From Paraglomus occultum (lineage: Eukaryota; Glomeromycota; Glomeromycetes; Paraglomerales; Paraglomeraceae): a DNA stretch of 22,381 nucleotides. The stretch spans positions 1-22,381 of the forward strand of contig CAJVPJ010000539.1 in NCBI GenBank assembly GCA_910592205.1. Direction: 5' to 3'. Each line of letters starts with the position of its first letter. The first letter of the stretch is position 1. Both the position numbers and the translations under genes were made by a program. The notes below the pieces were generated by a model. It had not been told where the DNA came from. It saw nothing but the letters and a program-made list of their open reading frames with translations, and made no database searches. Of the stretch, positions 1 to 9,346 are shown in pieces.

Positions 1-187
1 TATTATTTTTCGTTCTTCTTGATAAATTTCATAGGTGATTTTTTCTTGATCTAGATATGCTTGGAGAGTTTGGGTATCATTAATTTTAAAAACATAGGGT
101 GCAATTTTTTTACCTTGAGCTTTCTTTAAAATACTTCTAATAGTGCTGTAATTCTTGGGTTCCATAGTGGATTTGATGTAAATTAGT
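1..187 (-). CDS. Partial open frame of unknown function, running off the left edge
   Basis: A minus-strand frame begins with ATG at 187 (MKLIYIKSTMEPKN...) and stays open for 62 codons to the window edge, so the C-terminus is missing. The visible part is lysine-rich and hydrophilic, with a beta-alpha-like start and no membrane segment. Codons are strongly AT-biased and there is no TGA, so the genetic code cannot be judged. I do not recognise the family. The style resembles small AT-rich bacterial (mollicute-like) proteins, and a mollicute-like methyltransferase fragment lies at the other end of the window, but a shared origin is only a guess. No ribosome-binding sequence is evident upstream. 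It could also be a fungal exon or a chance frame. Confidence 0.4.
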
Positions 188-880
188 TTCATATATTTTA
201 TTTTTTTATATAGGGATAGTACTATATTAATCCTGTTATGGTTTATATTCCTCACCTTCTGGTATGATAAAGTGAAAATTAAAATTAACAAGTTCATAAG
301 TTATGAATGAGCACCATTATTACTTTCAAAATGTCATCAGTTGCACTGGTCAATTTACAGCCACATCATAATCAGCCTCACAAAACAGAATGTTCACTTT
401 TACTTTGTCTGGTTTTGTTGCAGCATGTTCCATATTTCGTAACAAAATTTACGTTTGTCAGAAACACATGACAAGAAGTTATCACTAAGCATTTTTTGGA
501 AGAACGAGTCCTCGCGCTCTTTATAGTCACGATCTAATTCCGTGGCATCTTTTCCTATTTCCAGAAATCAGAAAATTTGGGATAATTTAACACATCTCTA
601 GGCTGTGAAATCATCTCTGTTTGTATGCAATTAAAGAGTGTTCCACTTTTTTTCAGAGTTAGCATAGAATGCTAGGACAATGTAAAAAATTAAAGCAAAC
701 ACTTAATATATATTGTGCAAACAAAAAGTTCGTCAAAGCTTTTTGAACTTCCCACGTAATTTACTAAATTTCATAAATTGTAATTGACCGTCGTATCGAT
801 ACGTATTGGAATAACAGTGAATGCTGCGTTCACTCAAATTGATGAGAAAGCCATGCGAACGAATATATTAACAGCTAAAT
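188..880. other. Intergenic stretch with no clear gene
   Basis: Apart from the possible exon at 400-554, nothing convincing is seen. A sequence around 712-730 (TTGTGCAAACAAAAAGTT) weakly resembles the inverted terminal repeat that closes the Tc1 remnant at 2735 and may be its decayed left end, but the match is poor. Confidence 0.3.
400..554 (-). CDS. Possible isolated terminal exon, unrecognised protein
   Basis: On the minus strand a CTATTTCC/GGAAATAG context ends in a plausible AG acceptor just before 554. It is followed by an open frame of about 51 codons rich in charged residues (KDATELDRDYKERED..., ending NMLQQNQTK) and a TAA at 402-400. The composition is protein-like rather than low-complexity. 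No upstream exon, start codon or poly(A) signal could be assigned, and degenerate transposon sequence begins within about 200 bp. It may be the last exon of a gene fragment or a chance frame. Confidence 0.25.
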
Positions 881-881
881 A

Positions 882-1790
882 CAGTCAAAGCTCGGAAAAC
901 CGATACTCGAAAAACCGATAAATGCTAAAACCGATAATTTTTCCAACTCCCAAAACACATATAACAAAATTCGCTCGGCAAAGCCGATATTTCATATAAC
1001 ATCGCGCAATTCCGATAACCGATATTATTTTGTCACATTCATATAAAAATTTAAGCTCGATGTAACCAATAGCAAAGCTTTATCTGTTACACAATAGCAG
1101 GTGCTCGATAACTGATATATAACCAATAGCAAAGCTTTATCTGCTACACAATATCTAATATTAATTAGCAGGACACATATCAATATTTATGTTATTGTGA
1201 CAAAGCTTGGAATGCGTTACTATTACTGAAACAACTATTCACAATTGTTGGAAAACTGGTAAGATTCGCCTCTTGTTCCCCATAGTGTTAATATCAGTAC
1301 GATAACACGATTGAAGACATACAGCATTGTATTACTCAGCTGAGCCGTTGTTGGCTACTGAGTATATTTGTATTGATGAGTAATTACCTATTGAACGTTT
1401 TACCGATAATGATATTATTGCAACCCGTACAGAACGCCGAAGAAGACGAAGAAGGCAAAGAAAAAAGTGACAAGGAATATGAACCACAGCTTATAATTTC
1501 ATTAAAAACAGCTTTAGCAGGTGTGGACAACCTAATGCCATTTGTCAATGATCCGCCCAGTGGCTTTGTTATTATCAGTTCTGCGTTCATTAAAATCAGA
1601 AATTTCGCGCGATATTCACAGTTCTTAATTTACTATATGTAATTGCTTCCACCAATCAAATGTAATAATCTCTCAAAACCGATACTACGTCTCTATATCG
1701 GTTTTTCGAAATTTATTCGCAAAACCGGTATTTCGGAAAACCGATAGAAAAAGACGAAAACACTGCTATCGGTTTTCCGAGCTTTGACTG
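882..1790 (+). mobile_element. Non-autonomous pogo/Tigger-type DNA transposon, 909 bp
   Basis: The element has perfect 24-bp terminal inverted repeats starting CAGTCAAAGCTCGGAAAACC and is flanked by TA duplications (880-881 and 1791-1792). CAGT termini with TA targets are typical of pogo/Fot1 elements. Subterminal copies of the CCGATA motif recur inside both ends, and an AACCAATAGCAAAGCTTTAT segment is repeated near 1065 and 1110. The interior keeps frameshifted remnants of the C-terminal part of a Tigger-like transposase (about 1190-1640, plus strand): an AWNA-like start, a NCWKTGK-like stretch, an acidic run and a SLKTALAGVDNLM segment. No catalytic core remains, so it is an internal-deletion derivative moved in trans. 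It sits inside a Tc1 transposase remnant. Confidence 0.9.
1373..1642 (+). pseudogene. Tigger/pogo transposase C-terminal remnant
   Basis: An 89-codon frame inside the 882-1790 element carries an acidic linker (EEDEEGKEK), then SLKTALAGVDNLMPFVN, the usual layout of the C-terminal tail of CENP-B/Tigger-like transposases. Homologous sequence continues upstream (about 1190-1370) in other frames with stop codons, so the gene is broken by frameshifts and lacks the DDE catalytic region and the helix-turn-helix. No function is expected. Confidence 0.6.
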
Positions 1791-1792
1791 TA

Positions 1793-2735
1793 TAATGTTG
1801 AAAATTTTAAAAAAACTGGTACTTTGAAGCATAAGGGCGGTAATAGTCGTCCGGAAAAATAACGGCTAATATAGCGAAATCTATCGATCAAACTATACGC
1901 CGTGATAATAAACTCAATTATGATGATATCGGCATGTCTTATCGTACCATCGGCAGTCGTTAGGCTATAAAAAAGCCTTAGCTTTAATCACGTCAATGCT
2001 CACGGAGGTTCATAAGCGAAATCGTATCGAATGGGCCAAACGACAATTGGAAAACCACCCCACCTTATTCACTGGTAAAGGCAAACGTCCAATTCGTCGG
2101 TGTGGTGGCGTAGCCCAGTGTGTCATGTTTCACGAAAGAGCAAGGGGTCGCTCTTTCGTAAAACCTGACACACTGGGCTACGCCTACACACGTATGCCAA
2201 ATGACCGAAGGAAAATTTCTGCCTGGGGGTGGTTTTTCATAAAAGGGAAGACAAGTTTATTTCGCTTCCAACGCATAATGGATGGCAAGTTTTATGTTAG
2301 TATTATTGAATATTACCTCAGTGAGATTAATAAGATGCTTGGGAAGAAGTGTTAGATAATGATCCCAAGCATACTAATAAGGTAGCTAAAGAATTTTTTG
2401 CTGATAATGTGCCGAAATTTATACCTTCCTGTAGTCTTGACCTTAATCCTATAGAAAACTTATGGGCTATTATTAAAAATTTGAATGAATTAAAAAGTTT
2501 ATGACAAAGGAATGGAATTCTATTCCGGAATCCGTTTTAAACAATTTAGTAAATTCAATGCGACGCCGTTGTGAGCTTGTTATTGAAAGCAATGTTGAGC
2601 GAATTAATTTTAACTCTAATAAAATTTGTGTTATATCTTTCTGGCTTTCAAATAAAGTATCAATAATTAAAATTGGTGCAGTTCTGATAGAGTTATAACG
2701 GATTTTTTATAGTTAAGTTTTTTTGTCACACACCG
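1793..2735 (+). pseudogene. Tc1-type transposase pseudogene (interrupted twice)
   Basis: Fragments in order: end of the helix-turn-helix domain (NFKKTGTLKHKGG, GNSRP, about 1800-1850), YRTIGSR (about 1935), MLTEVHKRNRIEWAKRQL (1996 onward), RMPNDRRKISAWGWF (about 2190), FKRIM/FYV-like segments, a degraded DPKHT region (about 2355-2380), SLDLNPIENLWAIIK (about 2435) and EEWN-like C-terminal MRRRCELVIESN (about 2560). This is the standard Tc1/mariner DDE order. Stop codons and frameshifts near 1960, 2355 and 2490 kill it. The right terminus is the inverted repeat ending CACACACCG at 2735 followed by TA. The left part was split by the pogo element at 882-1790; joining across one TA gives a continuous reading frame. 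A palindrome occupies 2100-2192. Confidence 0.85.
2100..2192. repeat. 93-bp near-perfect palindrome (foldback/hairpin insertion)
   Basis: Arms 2100-2141 and 2150-2191 are inverted copies with 4 mismatches in 42 positions, separated by the 8-nt loop AAGGGGTC. The arm core reads GGCGTAGCCCAGTGTGTCA. It lies inside the Tc1 transposase remnant between the codons for RPIRR and MPND, two segments adjacent in intact relatives, so it is an insertion. At 93 bp (31 codons) and without stops it leaves the frame open. A possible 2-bp CG duplication flanks it. Its GC content is far above the surroundings. Confidence 0.85.
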
Positions 2736-2737
2736 TA

Positions 2738-4370
2738 TATAACTTTTGAGTCCGAAGTATCTGAATTGAAAGAAGTATCCGTGGAATATTTGACCTTATT
2801 TTTCTTGCTCTTATTTTTGGAAACATCGTCATTTAATCTTCTGGATGGTGGGTGTGCAGGAGGTATGTTGTGAAATATTCCGTGATGACTCTTTTGATGT
2901 TTAATATCTTGGGCACCTGAGAGAATTTTGTTGATTATATTCATAAGCTCCTCTTGAGCTAGACCAGGTTTAGATTCCGTTGATTTAGATAAGTTATTTT
3001 TAGTGGAGCTGGCTTTATTGCTATCTTCGATTAATGGGATACTCATACCATCTATCTCAATTTTAGCATAGCGCTTACAATTTTCCAGAGAAAATCCAAA
3101 GCTAATTTTTGCTTCGCACATCCATAACCAATCTTGTCCCAATACCCAATCAAACGATGGATTTTTGCGAATTTGAAAGTCTATTAATTCAGTACAATCT
3201 AAGCTTCGCCACTTTCCTTTATTATTATATACAGTGTGTTACAAAAGTTTTTGCAAAAATAATATTTATCACTATGACACAACCGTTGCTTTTAGTAATA
3301 TGTAAGATACTGTACCTCGTTCTAAAGCTAAATGGATGTAGTTTTTATTGATATTAATTAAAATGAGGCGCGTTCACCCATTTTTTTCAATAATTACTTC
3401 ACATCTCTTTTGCATTGACTTTATAAATTTCTTAAGACATCATCGGGAATGGCATTCCATTCCTCAACCATAAAACGCTCTAATTTACTACAGTTTTGAG
3501 GCATTCTCTTTTTACCTTATTCTTAACAATAACCCAGAGTTTTCGATGGGGTTGGGGTCAGGACTGTTACTCGGCCAGTCAATAACTTCAGGGACATCTT
3601 CCTGAAGAAATAATTTGGCTAGACGGCTGTGGTATGTTTTGGATATCGGAGACATGTTTAATAGTTAAAAATACATAAATAATATAGTATACAAACATGT
3701 CAATTTATAGTACAGATGTTTTTTACATAACGCAATTTGATACAAAATTGGATAAGCTACATGTATTTTTGTTATGTCAATTTTTTTTGCAAAACTTTTG
3801 TAACACACTGTATATACTGAAATTGCAAATCTAAGCATTTTATTTCACTTATTACATCTCCATGGAGATTCTCAACAGGATCACAAGCAGACGTATTCCA
3901 TAATCTTCTTCAAGCTTATCGAACAAGTGCCTGCTAATAGTATTAGATTAGATGTTGTATCGATTAATGCTTTTACTGGGATTTTTCCTTCTACCAGTGT
4001 TTCTATAAAACCATGTCAGATATTATTTAATGATAACCGAAAAAATAATTAGGTAAATAATTACCCATTCTTCGCTACTAACTATAATTATTTGTAACCC
4101 ATGATGGATAATTTAAATTAGGATTATCTCGCTGATATAATTGTTGAATGCAGAAATAAAATTTACCTCCTCTAATGTACCTGTTATAACAGGGCCTGGC
4201 TCATTTCCACTGGTAGTGTATATCAATTTTTGTGCCATTCCAAAATCTGTGTTTTACGCTCTCCATAACTAGCTTGTAGTTTATATTTAACAATTAAATT
4301 CTTAATAAAGAACAGTGCTCTAGCTGATGTTGTCTTGATTTTATTGTCAAAATTGTAGCAGGATCAATTC
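2738..4370 (-). pseudogene. Decayed retrotransposon gag-like/protease remnant
   Basis: On the minus strand a retroviral-type aspartic protease can be followed. VKALIDTTSNL (about 3940-3975) corresponds to the active-site ALIDTGS motif, but the glycine is threonine. LDLQFQY (about 3820) continues across the Tc1 derivative into YNNKGKWRSL, then WVLGQDWLWMCEAKISFGF (about 3100-3160), like the ILGxDWL segment of Ty3/gypsy proteases. An acidic/lysine-rich tail runs to the Tc1 end at 2735. Upstream (about 4150-4360) a KLQASYGERKTQILEWHKN-like stretch could be gag, but this is weak. Frameshifts separate the parts. No reverse transcriptase, integrase or terminal repeats are visible here. Confidence 0.6.
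3232..3810 (-). mobile_element. Tc1 derivative, 579 bp, inserted in the retrotransposon remnant
   Basis: Terminal inverted repeats of about 27 bp start CAGTGTGTTACAAAAGTTTT, flanked by TA (3230-3231 and 3811-3812). Inside, on the minus strand, only the C-terminal third of a Tc1 transposase remains: LFLQEDVPEVIDWPSNSPD, PNPIEN, then KSMQKRCEVIIEKNG (about 3650 down to 3380), with stops and frameshifts. It is therefore an internally deleted, non-autonomous copy. Removing it and one TA restores the reading frame of the protease remnant, confirming it as a later insertion. Confidence 0.9.
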
Positions 4371-5770
4371 ACTGTTGGAACACATTTATTAATAGTTTTG
4401 GTCTCGATGTTTTTGTCAAGCATCAACGTGAGGACTAATATTAAGAAATGTTGCATACTCTCCCGTGACTATTGACTAGATACAAGTATAAGAATGACGT
4501 TTTAGCTAAGGAACTATAATTATTTTAGAAAGCTTCGAATGTCTGTCCGTCTCTGAACCACTTTACTAACCCGAGAGTGCATTCAACATTGTCTAGTTTC
4601 TTACATGTTCTTCCTTTTGTGCTACTTCTTGAATTATTCGTCTAATGTATTGTAAAATCAGAAAGCGTATGGACTTATCTAAAATGGACCACTATCTTAC
4701 TAATACTAATAAGGGTATAATGCAATTATAATTATGAGATCGACACAAATTGTGCATCTATCAGCTAGATTTAAACTTTAACACTAAATATAGATTGGTT
4801 ATGTTTCAAACCGTCTGAAAAAACCGAAACATAATTTGAAAACTCGGTATAAATCGATTATAGTAGCATATTGTGACAAAACTTTACGTTAAAAAAGCTG
4901 AATATATACTTGTTTTAATTAATCACATTGTCTAATATCGTCTGGTGGCAGTTGCTGTGTGGGCGTAACTCCACTTCGGAGTGGATCGAAATGAATCTAT
5001 CCAGCTTCTCACTCTCTCTTTTGAATGTAAAAATTCATTAGATACTCTTCACTAAACGTCATTAAAGTCAAAAGTATAATTATTCCTATATGTACACGAT
5101 AAAACCTACTGATGCAGAGTATAGTCGGGTTTTCCGTTACTGAAAGAGCTGCCAGAGAGTTGATTCCCGGTTTAGTGGTGAATAGGATAACTATACAGTC
5201 CCTGATATAACAGTTGCTTTGTGAATCGTGTTTAAGTGAAGGTTTTTTGTGAACGTTCTTCGACATATACTATACGTAAATATCCGTCCGGACTGCTTCT
5301 TTTGCTTATTCCGCGTTTGCGTTTTATTTTTTTAGAAAACCCAAGAAAACAAACATTTTGAATTTGGTCCACTAGCAATTATCTAAATAATGTGCTAGAT
5401 TTAACTAATGTTGAAGAAGTCTTCAGACAAATAAACGAGAGGTTCCTAAATTATGAAACAAAGCACGTGGAATAAGAAGTGTCACTCAAAAGTACTGTTT
5501 GAAATAAGCACATTTTTATTTCGTTATTATTACATCAACAACGTAGCTTATTGGTTGTAATATTAGCGTTACGGGCAAGAACATTTTGTACTGCGATACA
5601 TAACGAATTTTCACGTTTCTTTGTAATCCGTGCTAACGATTTGTCTCTACAAAATCATATTAAACAGTGTGTTAAGAAAAAAATTGGTCTGGACACGGAA
5701 AACTTAAAACAAAAACAAACCATAAGACTTGCATTTGGTTTCAATTTGAACTCTTAAACTTTATTCTTTG
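4371..5770. other. Long intergenic stretch without recognisable genes
   Basis: Both strands carry only short frames with no recognisable domain (for example 5009-5266 minus and 5551-5757 plus). A small hairpin CCACT-TCGG-AGTGG lies at about 4971-4984. The region is AT-rich and probably old transposon debris; I found no terminal repeats delimiting an element. Confidence 0.4.
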
Positions 5771-5891
5771 TCCATTAAAGATGACTGAAAAACAAGCTTA
5801 ATTCTCAAGCCAAACACTTATGCATTTTTTGGATAATGGAGTTATGTACTCCAAAATTACTGGCATTCCCCTTCCAACAATAAGTATAATA

Positions 5892-6438
5892 CAGTCAACT
5901 CTCTCTATACCGGCATGAAGTGTTTTAGCAGTTTCTGGCCGTTATAAGGTGTATAAAACTGTTACACGGATAGGAAATAGTGTAACCACATAATTATGCG
6001 ATATAAACTACTCTAGTTATGTGATATAAATTGTTATTATTTTCAATCTGATGTTGCAGACCAACTTAATTGAGTTTGTTTCAAATGATTTATCTTTTCT
6101 TTGTCTATATCACGCAGTAATCGTCGTACTGTCTGAACGGCAGACTGTATGAAATGCTCTTCAGTATCTCTACTTCTTCGTTAGTGTTAGGGCTATCTGA
6201 CGATTCAACATAATTATCATTTATTGCAAGCCACTTTCTGCTTTCACGGATAACATCACCAATGGTACTAGTACCGCAACCAAACAATTCAGCGATTTCT
6301 GCATTAGAGTAAAGAAGGCTGACAGAAGTTCTTTTGCGTGGCATGGTAATAATTAAGAGGTTGGCTGAGTTATGGCTGCATTATTAGTAATATATACAAA
6401 TAATCACTTGACTTCGCCGGTATAAAGAGAGTTGACTG
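5892..6438 (-). mobile_element. Pogo/Tigger-type derivative, 547 bp
   Basis: Terminal inverted repeats of 23 bp starting CAGTCAACTCTCTCTATACC differ at one position, and TA duplications flank it (5890-5891 and 6439-6440). It keeps a minus-strand start of a CENP-B/Tigger transposase: MPRKRTSVSLLYSNAEIAEL, then a helix-turn-helix with FGCGTSTIGDVIRESRKWL, followed by unrelated acidic sequence (frame 6105-6344). The catalytic domain is absent. It interrupts the helix-turn-helix coding part of the Tc1 remnant around it. Confidence 0.9.
6105..6344 (-). pseudogene. Truncated Tigger/CENP-B-type DNA-binding domain
   Basis: The 79-codon frame has a basic N-terminus (MPRKRTS) and one recognisable CENP-B-like helix-turn-helix with the STIGDVIRESRKWL recognition-helix pattern seen in pogo-family transposases (usually STVSDILKxKEKWL). 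The first helix region appears shortened and the rest of the transposase is missing. If translated it could at most bind the element ends, but there is no evidence for expression. Confidence 0.6.
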
Positions 6439-6810
6439 TATGGTAATGTTATGCATAGACGAGGTAATGGATGTCGTAACGTTTAAGAGAGCTTGGCTAT
6501 AAAAGTGACCTTCCAAATGGCACCAATGCTAACAGCTGACCAAAAGGCAAACTGAGTTGCATGGCCACAATCACCAAAAGTTTTTGCTGGGGTGGGTTTT
6601 GTGCCAAAGGAAAATTTGGAGACTGCTTGAAAGAAGTTTTTAAAAGAAAACTTCCCTGAGGTTATGCACTGGTCTTCTAATAGTCCAGCCCTTAATCCTA
6701 TTGCCAAGTAATATTTCTGAGCTGCGGCAATATTCCTAATGAATTTTTGACCAACCTTATTTCATCAATGCGTGATCGTCGCCAGACAATAATGGAGAAT
6801 TAATTAATTA

Positions 6811-7330
6811 CAGTCACTGATCCCCCGATAAGATGAAGTGGCCTAAATGATGCTTTTCCCCGGAACCAAATTAGTTATAATAAATTCGGGCTCGATAAAA
6901 TGAAGATACTTATAATCTCGCGATATAACGTTATAATGATGTTTTTGTGCGATTTATATAAAATCAGCCTTAGTAAAACGAGCTCGATATAACGAAGTGT
7001 GCAAATTATCACTATAATTGGTAACCATTTTATCGAACAGAACATCATGTTAAATTGTACCTGCTTTTATCATAAATTCTTACTCTCTTTAACTCGTTCG
7101 CAACAATAAAAAAACAGATGAACAATAAAAGTATAATTAGAAATAAAGCGGGTTAGGTGTTCAAAAAAGAGATTTGTGTTTAAAAAAGAAAGCTCAACCT
7201 GATAGATAATAAGGAAATTTTCGCTTGATATAATGATGTTTTACGTGACACAATACGACCTTCGTTATAACGAGATTTTTCGTTATAATGAACGTCCAGC
7301 CCGACGGCTTCATCTTATCGAGAGTGACTG
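6811..7330. mobile_element. Pogo-type MITE, 520 bp, with subterminal repeats
   Basis: Ends are CAGTCACT...CGATAAGATGAAG on both sides (the left copy has about 5 extra bases between the blocks), flanked by TA (6809-6810 and 7331-7332). Several subterminal copies of a CGATATAACGAAG-like motif occur in both orientations near 6895, 6930, 6985, 7220 and 7265. No transposase coding is visible. It lies in the 3' part of the Tc1 remnant, whose right end follows at 7371. Confidence 0.8.
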
Positions 7331-7499
7331 TATTAATAAAGCAGAGGCCAATTTTTTCTAAACACCCTGCATAATAACTAGGTAAATTCTGGACTTATTT
7401 TACGTGACATGCTTTATTATAGCACAATGATTACTTCTGGGGTGAACAACTATTATATGTTTAGTGCAATGGTGCAAACCGTCATGTAAAATCTAATTT

Positions 7500-7730
7500 A
7501 TGCAATTGCGTAATAAAAATACATTTCCCGCACTGACATTTCATATCAGTAAGATATCAAAAGAGCTACCTCAAGCCATGCCAATGATTATTGGTTACGG
7601 ACTCTATTTTCTGATGATCAAAATGAACGGCGTATTCAGCAAGACAATGACCAAAAAAAGCACACATACATTTTTCTGCTTATACAGAGAATAAAAAGTT
7701 GCAGTATTTTCATTCTTAATATTGTCTGTA
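7500..7730 (+). pseudogene. Small Tc1-type transposase fragment
   Basis: A stretch reading DDQNERRIQQDND followed by KKHTYIF (about 7610-7670) resembles the RFQQDNDPKHTS block of Tc1 transposases. The surrounding frame is broken. No terminal repeats were assigned, and it may belong to an older copy than the elements on its left. Confidence 0.4.
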
Positions 7731-7773
7731 ACAATATAATCACTTGGTATTTTATTTACTTATATTGTGACTA

Positions 7774-7987
7774 GTCACCACCTGGGTCGACAACTACCCC
7801 AGCAACCTCAGCAAAATTTTCTCAATTAACCAATGAGCGGCTTGAGCGTAACTTTCTAATTAAATTCGACTAGCCTAATTGAGAATCTTCCCGTTATGCT
7901 AGCTTATACACTCTCCTACCATAAATTACCGGATTTCTTGTCCAAACATAAGAAATTTTTATTCGTATCTACTAAATAATTGACTGT
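7774..7987. repeat. Relic of the TIR element family seen at 9347-9859
   Basis: Bases 7813-7845 match 9386-9418 over 33 bp with one difference (core CTCAATTAACCAAT, then AGCGGCTTGA), and the following ~80 bp show weaker similarity (CATCCCGTTAT-like block). The copy ends at TTGACTG before TA at about 7986. The left end is unclear. Confidence 0.5.
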
Positions 7988-8011
7988 ATTTTTCTAACAC
8001 TAATAATATTA

Positions 8012-8183
8012 CATGTGGCTCTGATATAAGAAAGTAATCGGGACCCATAGTAAAAAATTTTAGAATCCTTCTTATACCGAGAGTTTTCTTATATATATAG
8101 ACTGTTTTTCAGCTCAATTTTCTTATATCAAATTTTAATTAGTGTTTTTTATATCAAGAGCTTCTTATATCGAGTTTCACTTG
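8012..8183. mobile_element. Short TA-flanked MITE, 172 bp
   Basis: Imperfect terminal inverted repeats CATGTGGCTCTGATATAAGA (left) and CAAGTGAAACTCGATATAAG (right, reverse complement) are flanked by TA at 8010-8011 and 8184-8185. Inner copies of the TTCTTATAT motif in both orientations give it a strong internal fold. No coding capacity. Confidence 0.7.
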
Positions 8184-8320
8184 TACTAGTGCAATTTCAC
8201 CATATGTTGATAAATGCTTGTATGATAAGAAAGACAACAAAAAAAATGAGCGTAACAAGAAAAAGCAAAAGATGTATTACAAGCATTGGTTTAGAGCGAT
8301 TCTTTTGTTTAACGTTTATA

Positions 8321-8479
8321 CAGTCGGACCCATTATAACGAAGAGGTCGGGAACATAAGGCAAAAAATTCCCAAATTCGGTATAACGGGGGGTTTAATTT
8401 GCTATAGACGTTTCTGTACTTACCTTCGGTATACTTAGTTTTTCGGTATAACGGAGTTTGGTATAATGAGGTTCGACAA
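8321..8479. mobile_element. Degenerate pogo-type MITE, about 160 bp
   Basis: The left end CAGTCGGACCCATTATAACG follows TA (8319-8320). The right end carries the partial inverted match GTCGAACCTCATTATACC (reverse complement), and its last bases are eroded. Internal GGTATAACGG repeats occur in both orientations. No coding sequence. Confidence 0.6.
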
Positions 8480-8525
8480 AAAATAAAAATAAAAAATAGT
8501 CAAAAACGGGCGTTTACTTTAATTA

Positions 8526-9111
8526 CCGTAAACTGCCATGAATAAGGGCCTATCGTGAATAAGGCCCCCTCATATAAAAAAAAGGCTGCCGTAAATAAGG
8601 GCCGTAATATTATGAAATAGCTACCCCCTTTATCACGTCAACAATTGGCGTCATATATTACTTTATTGAGTATCGCCGATTTCTTATAATTCAACTTCAC
8701 AAACATCCCTCTGGTAAAACTATAGCTGGTTCATCCACCTTCCTTCCATACTAAATGGTCTTCTTACCATTGAGAATCATTAAATAGCCCACAGGCTTAA
8801 AGAAATTTACTATAATATATCACATCGCGAAGTAACCGCGTGCGAGTAATTACCATAATAATAAGACGAGTTATAATCATAAACGACAACAAATAGTATG
8901 AACTATGACAACAAATAATGCGAACTATATTAAGAAAGACGTGTTTGAAATAGTGGTTCGTGATTATGTAATAAACAGAGATAATGTGGACAGTTGTTAC
9001 GTGACGAGTCCGTAGATCATTTTACATTGTTTTTAGGGCGCAACCAAACATCCAAATGAATAAGAGCCCTTTCATATGATGAAGGTGGCCCTTATTCATG
9101 GCAATTTACGG
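8526..9111. mobile_element. TA-flanked MITE with GAATAAGGGCC subterminal repeats, 586 bp
   Basis: Terminal inverted repeats of 25 bp, CCGTAAACTGCCATGAATAA plus GGGCC, differ at one position between ends and are flanked by TA (8524-8525 and 9112-9113). The GAATAAGGGCC motif is repeated three times at the left end (about 8540, 8557, 8590) and twice at the right (about 9058, 9090), the outer ones arranged symmetrically. The interior has no recognisable coding sequence. Confidence 0.8.
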
Positions 9112-9346
9112 TATTTACCTTCGGTTAGCGAGGCGAGGTTTATTCAAGAATGGATAAACCTTATTATGTGCAAGCTCATATTGTATCATAATGTTATGAG
9201 ATCTACATTTCTGGTATCGTTACAGCTATAATTTTGCTTCCATGTCCCATGCATGCCCTTGGGCCACCCTCCGGGTATCTTAATATGCCTGGGCTACATG
9301 TCTAAATCATACCATTGATACCAACTTATGGCTGAATCTCTTTATA

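Larger units (their letters stand above)
5778..7373 (+). pseudogene. Second Tc1-type element, split by two pogo-type insertions
   Basis: Tc1 transposase fragments lie on the plus strand around two insertions. HFLDNGVMYSKITGIPLPT (about 5826-5885, helix-turn-helix) precedes the insertion at 5892-6438. HRRGNGCRN, then MLTADQKAN (about 6525), FLKENFPEVMHWSSNSPAL (about 6640-6690), NPIAK and SMRDRRQTI (about 6765-6795) follow it, before the second insertion at 6811-7330. The right end is a Tc1-like inverted repeat, GGCCAATTTTTTCTAAACAC to 7371, then TA. No matching left terminal repeat was found. Several stops and frameshifts make it non-functional; the DDE core is mostly lost. Confidence 0.7.

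Noticed and set aside
4966-4986. CCACT-TCGG-AGTGG hairpin
   Set aside because: Short stem with no tract or adjacent gene; too weak to call a terminator or regulatory RNA.
5009-5266. 85-codon minus-strand frame
   Set aside because: No recognisable domain, no splice or promoter context, and it lies in transposon debris; likely chance.
5551-5757. 68-codon plus-strand frame before the second Tc1 remnant
   Set aside because: Starts at a non-ATG codon, no homology recognised, composition ordinary for AT-rich DNA.
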